Assembly: GCA_036346205.1 (NCBI GenBank) | Contig: JARFJB010001817.1 | Location: 2,098,001-2,162,000, forward strand | Reading direction: 5' to 3' | DNA length: 64,000 nucleotides | From: Vesta saturnalis | Lineage: Eukaryota > Arthropoda > Insecta > Coleoptera > Lampyridae | Shown here: one piece after another, positions 33,757-44,774 of the stretch | How positions within the stretch are numbered: the stretch's first letter is position 1 | How the letters are laid out: every line of letters begins with the position of its first letter | Program-made: the position numbers and the translations under genes | The notes under the pieces: generated by a model | Databases searched by the model: none | What the model saw: only the letters and a program-made list of their open reading frames with translations | What the model was told of the DNA's origin: nothing

Positions 33757-34607
33757 TAGAGTAGAGTCAACATCGGAAGACACCAGCGCAGAAACGCATT
33801 TTTAAACTAGATAAAGATGCAGTAATCATTGGAAAATGATACAGATATTAGTACTATGCGCTCTAAAAACGTTAGTTTCCAGCTGATCGTTTGCCAACTT
33901 TTGTTTATAACCTCTTTGTTTTTCCGGCGTATCAAATTTGTTTATTACTTATTCTACATAACAGTTTTTTTTTAAAACTATCCGCTGCCTGTATTGAATT
34001 TATAAGTAAGTTACTTTAATTATTAATTTCATGTTATATTAATGTAATCAAATCTAGTTCGTTATATAATGTGCGACGCAAGTACATCTCATAACGCTCA
34101 AGCACCTCAAACAAGAAAACGCCATGTGTTATCTGAAGATGCTCGCAAGATAACAACGTTTTATTTTGTAATAATAAGGAACACATAATGGATAACAAAG
34201 CAAACTCATAATTCAAGTGAACGGTGATTCCTCTGATGATATAACTTTTTCGTCTGATTCAGAAGATTAAATTGACAAACTGTTTCTTTTCAGTAATTAA
34301 TTGACAATAAAGTGTAAGACGATGTGAAAGTAACTTTGACAGTCTTCGTAACTAAAAAAATGTTAAATTGTTATTGTCAAATGTATTTAAAAAAAAACTA
34401 GAATTTGTAACTATGACAATAAAATATAATTTTACTTTATGATTATGTCAAAAATTTTACATCTAAAATTGTATTCTTGGACAACAAACGCGAAGTAACA
34501 TAACCTAAACTTTTATTTTTTCAAACGTATATTTTGTTGTTGAGCTTTACACTCAGATCTTACTTTTTTTGCGCAGCTTGGTGTCGTCCGATGTTGACTT
34601 TACTCTA
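33757..34607. mobile_element. Inverted-repeat element (~0.85 kb)
   Basis: The left arm at 33757-33790 (AGAGTAGAGTCAACATCGGA then AGACACCA) recurs inverted at 34571-34607 with few mismatches. The interior has a short ORF from about 34070 (MCDASTSHNAQAPQTRKRHV then LSEDARKIT) and an acidic stretch GDSSDDITFSSDSED near 34220-34268. Both look like the remnants of a transposase N-terminus and C-terminus in a deletion derivative. No target-site duplication identified. Confidence 0.45.
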
Positions 34608-35015
34608 GTGCTTTTATAGCACTGAATTTCTTGTGTTCGGTTAATTTTAACTTTGTAGTTATATATATTTTTTCTTCACTTTCCTTACTATTTAAGTACT
34701 ACTATGTAATGACACAAAATCTAGAGCATTTTATTCTGGAAATGTTGGTTTTTATTTTGTCTTAACACCTTCAAAATTAATAAAGTTATAAACATTTACG
34801 CAAAACTTGTTTTTAGCTAAAAATCGGTTCTGAAGCAAACTTAAAATCGCCGTCAAAAAAAAGTATAAGCCTGAAAACTTTTTTAACCACAGCTTTGAAC
34901 TCACTTAGTGTTAGGGAGTAACTGGTAAACAAATTAAAAAAACAAAAATGTTGAGCAACAAACTTTTTTCTATCTGGGTAATTTCTAATAGATACAGGTT
35001 TTTAGAATTACTACG
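34608..35015. other. AT-rich DNA, no gene seen
   Basis: No recognisable feature. Confidence 0.4.
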
Positions 35016-35023
35016 ATGAGGTG

Positions 35024-35569
35024 TAAGGGTGTGCGATATCGCAAGATTGATATCGAAGTTTGAAATTAAAAAAATATTATATCAATTTGATATATCAAAT
35101 ATCTATTATCAAATATCAAAAAAATCAAAATATCAAAATATTAAAATATCAAAATATGAAAATATCAATGTCTCCGCGCCGGTTGTGCGAATAAAAGAAT
35201 GAGATGGGACTGATGGGAGCATCGTAAAATACCTAACTAAACACCAACTACTTGGATATGTGGGTACATACGGTTACGTGGTACTGAAACGGGATAGCGA
35301 TTTTCATCTAAAAGTAATTTAATCTCGTTAGTACGTACATGTACATTTAAGCAAGTGAGGAATGAAATGATGTTCCGTTCTGACTTCCGAGAATTGAGAA
35401 AGGATGTTTTTTTTCCAGTGTAATATTAAATAATTTGATATCTTTTTGTTTTGATACTTTGATATTTTAATAACTATTTTAATATTTTGATATATCACAC
35501 CATCAATATCATACCATACATCAATATTTTGATATTTGATTAGATATATCAAAATATTGCCCACCCCTA
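35024..35569. mobile_element. hAT-like MITE
   Basis: Termini TAAGGGTGTGCGATAT and (inverted) TAGGGGTGGGCAATAT match the TAGGGGTGGGCRATAT ends common in hAT-derived miniature elements. Flanking 8-bp ATGAGGTG (35016-35023) and ATAAGGTG (35570-35577) fit the 8-bp hAT duplication with one mismatch. Subterminal ATATCAAAATATC arrays fill both ends. No ORF of its own. Confidence 0.75.
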
Positions 35570-35689
35570 ATAAGGTGTGCTAAAAATAAGTTTATTAAAT
35601 AAATATCTAGGAAAAGAATTTCTCAGTGTATTAAAACCATTTTTAAATCTGGTCTTAAGGCTAATGAATTAGAATTAAAATAAATTTGG

Positions 35690-36310
35690 ATCCAGGTTTT
35701 ATGAAGTACATGTACATAATCGGTGTTAAGTTAGCAACCACTATCATTTCAACGGGTATAACACCAGAGGCTTCGATAAATAAAAAAAAATTCAGTCAGT
35801 TCCAAACTATAAAATATATTATAGACCACGCAACAATCATCACGAAGATTGCTATAAGGGAGGTTCACAGAAATATGCCACATTGTTCTTTTCCCGACAC
35901 ACTCTGCGAAAAGTGGACATTTCTCCCGCCAGACCACAATTTGTTTTACGATACCATTAATACATCGCAAACGCAGAAAATAATTTCAAAATCAATTTCT
36001 TGATAACTAACATCGGACAAAACTCGAACTCTTAAAATTGCCACTAGAAGGGTTTGCCATATTCTGTGATAGGTCTAAAGTTTTGCCCAAGACTACAATT
36101 TGTTCTACGAAACCCTTAAAAAATCTCAAATGCAGGAAAATTATTTCAAAGTCAATTTCGAAGCCTCCAATTGAAGACCAATTTTGGAGAAAACTCGGAT
36201 ACCATTACAATGGCCACTAAAAGGGTTGACGATGTCCTGCCAGGAGTCTAAAATTTTACCCAAGACCACAATTTCTTCTACGATACCCTTAATAAATCGT
36301 TAATGTCGTT
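35690..36310. repeat. Degenerate 160-175-bp tandem repeat
   Basis: GACCACAATTTGTTCTACGATACCCTTAAT-like blocks start at 35932, 36091 and 36264. They are preceded each time by GCCACTARAAGGGTT-like or related sequence and followed by a AAATCAATTTC-like block. ORFs at 35686-36003 and 36038-36220 lie on repeats and share the same repeated peptide (KIISKSIS); I do not regard them as genes. Confidence 0.65.
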
Positions 36311-36399
36311 CATAATACTGGCGCACGTTATTTTCTCGCACTCGCTCGTGGGCGTGCCCACTATAAAAATGTAATACTTCTGACTCATGTGTCAAGAAG

Positions 36400-37075
36400 A
36401 GGTGGGCAAAATGAAACAAGTTCTGGACAAAACTGGGCAAAAATTGGGCCTAATTATGCCCTAGGTTGGTTCTTCGAATTCGCCACACCATATAAATTCG
36501 GCTATTGACTGACGGGTTAAAGGGGCGTGGGGAAAATAAAACGAGTACTGGGCAAAACTGGATATAACTTGGGCAAAATTATGCAATATTTATTTTCTGT
36601 AAACTCTTCAGTGGAAGTTTGCCTGAACTTCACCATAAGTTTTTAAATTTTGACTCACTCATTCTGATTTGTGCGTGGAGCATAAATTTTGCTTGGGCAA
36701 AACTGGGAAAAACTCGAAGTAGTCAGAAGTGCTAGTTTATTTGAAATTTATCGAATTTATATTTTTTCATTTTTTATTACTTGAAATCATGATTGCCATT
36801 GTGTGACCCTCATATTCGTGGACAAACTTTTCTCCGGTTGGGCAAAACTGGGCATAACTTGGGCAAAATTATGGCATATGTAATTTCTTCGAAGTCGCTC
36901 ATGGGGGTGCATATAACTTCGACTATTGACTTATGGGTTAACTGGGGCTAGACGAAACTGGGCATAACTTGGGCAAAATTATGCAATAGTTTTCGTTTCG
37001 AAATTCCAACCTAGGGGTACCAACTTCACGCGGGCTACAATGCTGCAATTGAACAAGAATCGTTTGTGACCGTTT
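36400..37075. repeat. Dispersed GGGCAAAACTGGGCATAACTTGGG repeat
   Basis: Variants of GGGCAAAACTGGGCATAACT followed by TGGGCAAAATTATG occur near 36420, 36549, 36693, 36838 and 36955, about 115-145 bp apart. It continues the preceding tandem array in style and resumes in degraded form after the LINE insertion (38710-39400). Confidence 0.65.
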
Positions 37076-37076
37076 G

Positions 37077-38700
37077 TTTTTTTTTTATGATTGTGGACCT
37101 GAACAGGCTAAATTAGGCCTATCGTGCTAAAGCACTCAGGAACACTTAGGAGGATGGATAGAGGGATAATGAATTGCCAATAGATGCCTATGAACAGCTA
37201 CCTTAAATTTTCTCATATCATAAGTGAGAGGAAAACAGGAACTAGGGAGATCATTCCAGAGTTTAGAAGCCGTGCAGAAAAATGTGGATTGCGCCCGTTT
37301 GGTACAAGTGGAGATTTGTACTGCATACTGATGATGTGCATGAGCGAACCGAGTGTTTCTCGCAAAGATAGCGCGAGATGGTATCAAAGAATATAATTCA
37401 GCAGCACAATACCCGTTGTAATAACGATAATACAAAGAAAGAACTGAAACCATCCTTCTATGCTTAAGGGAGTGTATGTGAGAAGTTAAGGACGGGTCAT
37501 TTATAAGCCTAATCGCACTCTTTTGAATACGATCAACGATATCGAGAGCGTATTGGGGAGCACTAACCCAGATGTGAGAATTATATTCCAGATGAGGCCG
37601 AATTTGGGCCTTATACAGCAGAAGGAGTTGTCGAGAGGTAAAGTACTGCTTAGATCTGTACAAAAAGCCTATTTTACGAGCAGCTGTTTTGGTAGCTGAC
37701 AGAAGATGGTCAACCCATGAGAGATTTGAAGATACAGTCATACCCAACAGAGTAATAGAGTCTGAAAACTTAAGAACTGAGCCATTCATACTTACAACAG
37801 GAAATGATCGATCTTTTTTGGCGGACATAAGGCAACACTGAATTTTGTTAGCATTAAATTTAACTAGATTATTGCTTCCCCATTCGAGAATACGTTGAAT
37901 GTCTTTGTTGATTGAATTTGCCATTTCAGCTTTAATTTCTTGATTTGACATAGAAGGTGGATTGTCACTATGAGTAGACTGAGATGAACTACAATGAAGA
38001 GTGCTATCGTCAGCAAAGCAATGGATGGGGTTAGTTGTTGAAGAAATAAGATCATTTATGTACAGTAGAAAAAGTGTAGGCGCTATAACGGATCCCTGTG
38101 GTACGCCCGCGTTAATGCTAACTTCTTTTGAAAACGAAACCCAGTTGATGAGCATATCATTTAACCCAAACGAGGTGAGTTTGGCAAGTAAACACTTATG
38201 CCAAACTTGGTCAAATGCCTTTGAGATATCTAAAGCGACTACAACTGTTTCACCGGACTGCTCTACTGTATTGTTCCAAACTTGGGTCACATGAAAGAAG
38301 ATCGCCTGTTGAACGACTTTGCCTAAACCCATATTGGTGGTCACTAAGGAGTTTGTTAGTTTCAAGGAACATGAGTAGTTGCTGATTGATTGCTTTTTCC
38401 ATGATTTTAGACAAAAGTGATGGCAATTGGTCGGTAATTTGAGGGATCGGTCTTATCGCCTTTTTTGAGAATAGGTTGAACATTTGCTAACTTCCATGAT
38501 GAAGGGAATTCCCCAGAAGACATAGCGATCGTATAGAGCTTAGGTAGGACTGGTACTAGTTCGGGGAAACATTTCTTTAAAACAATAGCTGGGATACCGT
38601 CTGGGCCAGTCGCCTTATTGAGATCAAGACTACTGATGATCGATTCCAAGAGCTTGTACCGAAAATGAATTGGTTTCATAGCGTATGAAGAAGAGTTGAC
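37077..38700 (-). mobile_element. 5'-truncated jockey/CR1-like LINE insertion
   Basis: Minus-strand insertion. Its poly-A tail is the T-run at 37077-37086, and the 3' UTR (AGTGCTTTAGCACGATAGGC) equals that of the fragment at 23221-23667. The 5' end is truncated within the reverse transcriptase near 38700. It splits a degenerate tandem-repeat region. Confidence 0.85.
37136..38679 (-). pseudogene. LINE reverse transcriptase and C-terminus
   Basis: Reverse transcriptase motifs in order on the minus strand: NKATGPDGIPAIVLK (about 38610), SNYRPIA (38420), QYGFRQSRSTGDLL (38330), VVALDISKAFDQVWHKCLLA (38240), AGVPQGSVIAPTLFL (38110) and the catalytic HCFADDSTLH (38020). LLGMTVSSNLSWVDHLL (37740) and a C-terminal domain ending HYPSIHPPKCS at 37136 follow. 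The 409-codon stretch 37136-38365 is open, so the copy is fairly young. Frameshifts near 38450 and 38300 break the upstream part. The endonuclease and ORF1 are absent through 5' truncation. Confidence 0.9.
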
Positions 38701-38708
38701 TAGGGGTA

Positions 38709-38953
38709 CCTTTTTTTCGTTTGCACCTTAAGGGGTAAATAGATATTAAGGAATGAAAACAAATTTGGCACTGCCCTTAAAGATTTTTAAAATTTCCCAA
38801 CTGCATTCGAAAGAGTATCGTTTGTGATTTCGCATATACCCCAAAGTGTAAGAAGATACAAGGGGATATCTGCACCGCACTTAAAGTTTTTTTAAATTAA
38901 CCAACAGCATGAAGTATCGTGTGTGCCCGTTTGTACCATTTTTTAATTTTTAT

Positions 38954-39028
<75 letters not shown>

Positions 39029-39430
39029 AGAAGGTATAGAAAAGAGCGAATCAAATGTTTTACACCGCGCTTACAAATTTTCCTACGGCAACGAAACAGA
39101 ATTGTTTGTGGATGTTTTTCCTTGTAAAAACTCAGCCCCAAATATAAGGAAAATTCAGAAAACTTACCCCCAAATGTACATAAATTCATCAGAAAAATAT
39201 TGCCAACTGAAACTGCAATTAGCATGAATTTAGACTATTCATTTGCAAACAAGATAGCAGGTGAAAACTGGCCCTCAAATATAAAGTCCCGTCAGAAAAA
39301 TCCTGTAAATTTGAAACTTAACCACGCAACAATAATCATCAATGTATCTATATATCCCATTAATTTACAAAAGGGATGCAAGGTGAAAACTTATCCTCAA
39401 ATATAAAGACGCAACAATCAGTGTATCCCA
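38709..39430. repeat. Degenerate ~100-bp repeats around the microsatellite
   Basis: Blocks such as GTATCGTTTGTGATTTCGCATA, CGGCACTTAAAG/CCGCACTTAAAG and CCCCAAATATAAGG / CCTCAAATATAAAG recur at irregular spacing. They resemble the sequence just left of the LINE insertion (GAATCGTTTGTGACCGTTTG at 37058-37077). No gene. Confidence 0.45.
38950..39022. repeat. (TA)n microsatellite
   Basis: About 33 TA units after a short TAATAA start. Confidence 0.95.
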
Positions 39431-39473
39431 GTTGGAATTTATTAAAATGAAACATTTAGCAGATAGTAACTGA

Positions 39474-39707
39474 AAAGATCAAATAGTTCCACGTATAATA
39501 CAAAACGATTCATGTAACTGTGGGTTTATGTACCTACTATACTTTTTTGATAGAATTGTGAATGGGTTAAATTTAACTAATTGGGTAGACATTAATAGCT
39601 ATAAGAAAACTCTTCAAGATAATATAAATCCTTGGTGTTTTTATGGTAGACAGCAAGGTCGATCTGATTATTTTAAATGCAGTATTTGCCTCACATCCAC
39701 TCTTTAA
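39474..39707 (+). pseudogene. Possible Ulp1-type (C48) protease C-terminal fragment
   Basis: A 77-codon open stretch, just after a TGA at 39471, reads KDQIVPRIIQNDSCNCGFMY then LLYFFDRIVNGLNL, NWVDINSYKKTLQDNI and a Cys-containing end FKCSICLTSTL. The Q-x-D-S-x-x-CG pattern followed by a hydrophobic helix matches the glutamine/catalytic-cysteine region of Ulp1-like SUMO proteases and related proteases carried by some DNA transposons. The catalytic His and Asp regions are not seen upstream. It is a fragment and the identification is tentative. Confidence 0.4.
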
Positions 39708-40540
39708 AATATTTAAAAAATGTGAAGCGGTTCACAAAATTTGTGAACAATGTAAACCAAATTAAACACTAAAACTCGTTCCTACTTTAATTTTTTAATT
39801 GAGGATTACTTTTTTTAGTACTTGTTTTTTACTGAATTACTTAAATGTAGGCATAACAGTTTTTTTTATATGTATTTGTATAAACTTTATTTTATATGAG
39901 GTATTGTATTTATTCACACCACGCTCTCCCCATTGCAAATAAATAGAATACATATAGGATTTGGCCAATAACACATACAAATTTAAGGTTAACTAAGTTT
40001 TTTAATAATTCAGGTGCTCAGTTGTATTACGTTTTATTACTAGAATTAATTTTTACCTGTTATCTTCATTACAAATTAATGGGAGAAACCCATAAAATAG
40101 AACTTCACTTATTAATGTAACCAAAACTATTATATAAATTGAAAATGGAACCTTTAAAAATTAATCTTTTAAACCTGTTATCATTTAGTGACCACAATAA
40201 CTGTAACTGTTATCGAACCGTTTAAAACTACAAAAAAAAAACAAACAAATAAAAATTCACGAATACATATAACCCAAAATACAAATATCTTAATTATTAT
40301 ATAATTTATTCCTAAATTGGATATTAAACAAATATTTTCCAAAGAATTTTTAGAAAACTGCCATCTTAAGTTTAAACCTCGGTTTAAATTAAAAAAAAAA
40401 ATTCACAACAGCAAAAGTTATCCGAATTAAAAATCCATTATCATTTGTTATTCAACGTGTGCTTTAAAAACACGTTACTACATTTTCTAGTTCGTACGAA
40501 AATTTCATGCGATCCAAAGAGCAAATAGTTATTTGTACAA
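39708..40540. other. AT-rich DNA, no gene seen
   Basis: No recognisable feature. Confidence 0.4.
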
Positions 40541-40548
40541 CTAGAGAA

Positions 40549-40603
40549 GAAAGTGGCGTTTCTTCAACTCTAGTTCAAAAGAGTTGAAAAACACTTTCTT
40601 CTC
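40549..40603. repeat. Strong hairpin
   Basis: GAGAAGAAAGTG...TTCAACTC is followed, after a ~10-base loop (TAGTTCAAAA), by GAGTTGAA...CACTTTCTTCTC. The stem is about 20 bp with small bulges. It could fold as RNA or be the relic of a foldback repeat. Confidence 0.6.
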
Positions 40604-41589
40604 GCAATTTACACAACGTTTTTTTTCTAAAACTACAATTAAAATGATTACAATGCACTAATGAATTTTGCTACCCAGCTTGACATGTATGAAGTAAGTA
40701 AAGTATTAATGTTAAGTGTAATAAAACTCGGAACCTTCCCCATACAACTTATCTAACTATAAAATTAAAAAATGAAAAGAAAAGAGGTGCGACATGTTCC
40801 GACCAACCCGGTGATCATTAGGCTTACGATAATCTAAAATTAATTGATACTAGTATCACTAACATCACGGTAACCGCACTTACAATGATGATATGATAGC
40901 AAGAACTGAGTCTCACAAACAGGTAAAACTTAGATAAGCTTGTAAAATAAACATAAACGTATGTTATGGTACAATGAAACATGTTAAACAATAAAAGAAC
41001 ACCAAAATGAACAGATACAAGAAATTATTATGTAACATGTCTAATCATAATAATAAATTAGGAATCAAATTCGAACTAAGACGGCATCAGTTCGGAAATA
41101 TATAAAAAATTAAATTCTTAAAATAAAGAATTTGAGTTGTAGTAAATTAATGAATTAAGGAAAACTCAAGACAACTTACGTAATTCGAAATAGAGTTAAA
41201 ATTAAACAACTTAAACCATTTCAAGCTTAAAATAGAAAAATAAATCCATGATGACCACCCTCGTTCTAGATTTTAAGGGGGTAGATCGTATGGAAACAAC
41301 GTGTTAACAGGTTCACGTCAGCGGCCATTATGAAAATTATAACTAAATTAGGAAAACTGATGACAATGGCAAACTACCGGTAAGTTAGCAAACTGTAAAG
41401 TTAAAATAATATATACAAGGTGCATCTGAATAAAAGTAAAATTTTAAATTATTTTAAAAACAGTACAATTTTATTTATATTGAATACGAAATTCGAAACA
41501 GTGTCGTTTGTACTACCACTTTTGTTTTCATACCCAATTTATGAGTAATGTTTTCACCAGATTAAAATTTTTCTCAGACTTTTAATATA
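40604..41589. other. AT-rich DNA, no gene seen
   Basis: No recognisable ORF. A TACAAGGTGCATCTGAATAA terminus-like motif at about 41415 resembles transposon ends elsewhere in the window (TACAAGGTGTTC at 63078), but no partner was found. Confidence 0.35.
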
Positions 41590-42836
41590 TAGTCTGATTG
41601 ATTTTACGTGTTCAAGCATATAGATATTTTATCATGAAAGATAGAAAAAAAGTTTAAGAAGCAAAAATACTCTACATTCAATTATTAATAATGCTACATA
41701 TTTAATATTCTGAAAGAGGTTTAAATTCTCTTTACAATGGTACCAAATAAGTTATTATTATTTTGGCAATTATAGTCACAATATTTTTTTAAAGTTTGTT
41801 TTCTGTATTCCTATAAATACGAACAAAAACAACAAAATTGGAACAGTAGTCTTGGGAAACAAATAAAAAGCTGTAACAGATACAAACTACATCACTACAT
41901 TATAACTTAGAATCACGTGAAAAAAGACAAAAACATGAATTAGATGAGATGTTCGATTATTTTGAACACATAGTCGGGCTCTTCTTCTTAGTAAATTTCT
42001 GCGTGCCTTTCACAAAATGTTATTCGCCGTTGCTGGTCTCCGTCATTTAGTCCTTGTACTAATTTAATTTTGTAAGGCTTCATTTTGTTCCTTTTAAGTA
42101 TTGAAAATATCTTGTAGTAGGCAAATCCTAAATCAACCACTGCTTCGCGTATGGAATTCCGAGGATGCGCTCGAAAGCACGCCAAAACAACAATTTCATC
42201 ATTTTCCATAACACCTCGCCGATGTCTTTGCAGTACTGGTTTTGCACTAAAACCGCCAGTTCTGCGTAAATTTGCTTCCAGTCTAGTAAAAATTCGAGGA
42301 TATGGTTGTCGTCGCTCGGGATACAGATTTAAATACAATGCACTTGCCTCCAGCGTATTATCATTGCACAGAATAAAACTCTTAACATATCCATTTTTTC
42401 ATCATTTGCTTGCATTGTGACAGGTAATATTACGAGCACTGAACAATAATTTAACTGTCACAAACAGTGCTCTAATATTGACAATTGTTTTTCATTTGTT
42501 TCCCAAGACTACTGTTCCAATTTTGTTGTTTTTGTTCGTATTTATAGGAAAACACAAAACAAACATTACAAAAATATTGTGACTATAATTGCCAAAATAA
42601 TAACTTATTTGGTACCATTGTAAAGAGAATTTAAAGCTCTTTCAGAATATTAAAAAAAATTGCCCGTTCCATTTAAAAAAAATCATTTGTCTTGCGATGC
42701 TCTTTTGTTTTTATGTAATTTGTTTCTCTGAATATGTAGCATAATTAATAATTGAATGTAGAGTATTTTTGCTACTTACAATTTTCTTTTATGATAAAAT
42801 ACCTATGTGCTTGGACACGTAAAATCAATCAGACTG
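41590..42836 (-). mobile_element. 1.25-kb deletion derivative of a DUF4817-type transposon
   Basis: Termini TAGTCTGATTGATTTTACGT and (inverted) CAGTCTGATTGATTTTACGT are flanked by TA (41588-41589, 42837-42838). The inverted arms are long: left to about 41870, right from about 42485. They include CCAAGACTACTGTTCCAATT, TTGTTGTTTTTGTTCGTATTTATAGG and TTATTTGGTACCATTGTAAAGAG. Only the N-terminal part of a transposase remains inside. Confidence 0.85.
41988..42415 (-). pseudogene. DUF4817-type transposase N-terminus
   Basis: ATG at 42413-42415 begins MQANDEKMDMLRVLFC. After a frameshift near 42350 it continues YLNLYPERRQPYPRIFTRLE, then NLRRTGGF and a second helix-turn-helix part with IVVLACFRAHPRNSIREAVV, DLGFAYYKIFSILKRNKMKP and QGLNDGDQQRRITFCERH. 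It then stops, so all catalytic regions are deleted. The DNA-binding part could in principle bind related ends, but the frame is broken. Confidence 0.8.
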
Positions 42837-42896
42837 TATATAAGATATAACTATAATATATAACTATATATGATAAGGGTTACTTTTTGAAAATGG

Positions 42897-43270
42897 AGTG
42901 ATGAAAGTAGATTTCATAATAATGGTATTGTTAATCGCCTTAATTGTCATTAATGGTCACAGGAAAATCCAAAATGGATGCGAGAAACCAATTTCCAGAC
43001 AAATATGGGGAGTCAATGTCTGGTGTAATTTATTTAACGGTAGGTTTATGGGTCCCTATTTTTATGAATGAACGTTAACGGGAGAAAGATATTTGGATTT
43101 TCTTCAAAATGTTCTCCCAGAATTACTTGAAGGTATTCCCTTAAATGAAAGGCAAACAATATGGTGACAGCAAGATGGAGCCTCTCCTCACATTTTTGGC
43201 CAAGTACCGTGACAAGTGTACTATGGTTGAATTTGTTTTTGAAAGGTCTACCAAAAAATGTAATGTTATA
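42897..43270 (+). pseudogene. DUF4817-type transposase catalytic fragment
   Basis: Plus strand. Starts SDESRFHNNGIVNRLNCH at 42897 (first catalytic Asp), a stop in place of Tyr, then WSQENPKWMRETNFQ. After a shift come FMGPYFYE and YLDFLQNVLPELLEGIPLNE, then a stop and QQDGASPHIF (second Asp, about 43168). Orientation is opposite to the fragment at 41988-42415, so this is a different copy, and both its ends are lost. Confidence 0.75.
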
Positions 43271-44008
43271 CCGGTTGCCCCATTTAGAAAAATTATGTTG
43301 GAGTCACGTGAAATCTTATAATAAACAGAGTAATTAATTTAACCGGATAAAAATGTTTTGCCATGTTACATTCTGTTTTTGCTACCTCAATAATGTCCTG
43401 TGTCGTTATAAACAAAATACTTTGGTCTTTTGAAAAATGTTAAAACGAACTATTACTGCTACTTAAAAATCTAAGGTTGTTCTAACTCAAGCGGGTAGGA
43501 AATTAGGATGTACAACATGTTACGCATTAAAATGTCTAAAATTTTTATTCGTATCATTTTGTTGTATTCCTAATAACAACAATTCTACAACATTTATAAG
43601 AAAAATCACCAAACTTGTTTTCGCTCATCAAAGTTTGAAATGAAAAAAAACTGTATTTATTATGGCAAGGGTGTAACACTGCCCAAAAACCATAATCATT
43701 AATTCATTTTTTTGTTATTTTAAAAAATAAATACATCATGTCTGATATCGTTACAAAGCTTAAAAAACGCGTACCTGATAAAGGCACAGCTTACTATACC
43801 TTAAAAAAAAAACAAAAGTTTATATCATAAGTACCTTTGGAATAACAAAAACCCTACCATTTTTTCCTCTACATTTTTTTTTCTCATATCGATAATAAAT
43901 AAGTTATTTAGAATTAAATAAAATGCAAAATTTGTCGTTTATTTAGGTTCATAAAACTGAAACCGAATCTCTATCTCTTGTAGAGATGCCAATGCTCAAA
44001 ATAAAAAC
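43271..44008. other. AT-rich DNA, no gene seen
   Basis: No recognisable feature. Confidence 0.4.
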
Positions 44009-44774
44009 TCATCCTAGTTACACACACCGCTTATACAAGCAACCTCAGTCCGCACGCACCAACGATCACCTCCACACCAGTACACACGCACCCACGCACG
44101 GACTCACGCGCCCACGCACTAAAACCGCGACGCGCAACACAAACGACGCACGCCACGCCACACCAGCAGCCGGCCCGTACCGTGCACAACCAGCACACGC
44201 GCCACCCAATGTCTGTTACAACTAACGTTACCTAAAACGAACACGTTATATCAACCTCGAACAGCAAAATGACAAGTTGTTTTATCAATATCTTTATTGT
44301 AATCCCAAAATAAATAAATAAAGTCGAAAATTTATGTCGACCACAGATCTAAATAATTGTAAATATTCAAGGGTAACTAGAATAACACGAGAGCAAGACG
44401 TAATCACTTAATTTCTGATTAACTGTTTATGCTAAATTCTCTAAATTATTTGTCTTTAGGATTCCCATCTCGATTTATCGCTCTACAATTTACACAATAA
44501 ATAAAACAATTTCCAAGTGAGGGTAGGTTGCTTGTAAACAAGGAAGTATGTAATTAATTAACTTCTGATTACATTTTTATTATTCTGAAGAATTACTTTC
44601 CATATTAATTGCTTTTAGGATTTGCATTTTAAATTTATTGCTGAACCAATTAACTGATTAACGTGAAGTTATCCACGAATTTCATCCACGGATTTTTATT
44701 TCGAGTAAATCTACTTATAATTTAATACTAATAATAATAATAATAATATAAACCTTTTATAAGATAATTTGCCA
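44009..44774 (+). repeat. Copy 1 of a ~0.75-kb duplicated unit with CA-rich tract
   Basis: Begins AACTCATCCT, then an impure CA/GC-rich tract (to about 44205), CCAATGTCTGTTACAACTAA, then AACGTTACCTAAAACGAACACG. A ~160-bp satellite-like section and the (TAA)n end ACCTTTTATAAGATAATTTG follow. The same order occurs at 46219-46925. Copy 1 has ~80 extra bases at about 44255-44340. ORF 43986-44225 is a translation of the CA tract. Confidence 0.85.

Noticed and set aside
33434..33805. 123-codon ORF as a possible gene
   Set aside because: No recognised motif and it overlaps the left arm of an inverted repeat; left as unexplained.
34034..34216. 60-codon minus-strand ORF
   Set aside because: No recognisable content; lies opposite the short plus-strand remnant in an inverted-repeat element.
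35686..36220. ORFs of 105 and 60 codons with shared KIISKSIS peptide
   Set aside because: They fall on successive units of a degenerate tandem repeat; the shared peptide reflects the repeat.
43986..44225. 79-codon Thr/His/Pro-rich ORF
   Set aside because: Translation of an impure CA-rich repeat that is duplicated at 46193-46432; no independent coding evidence.
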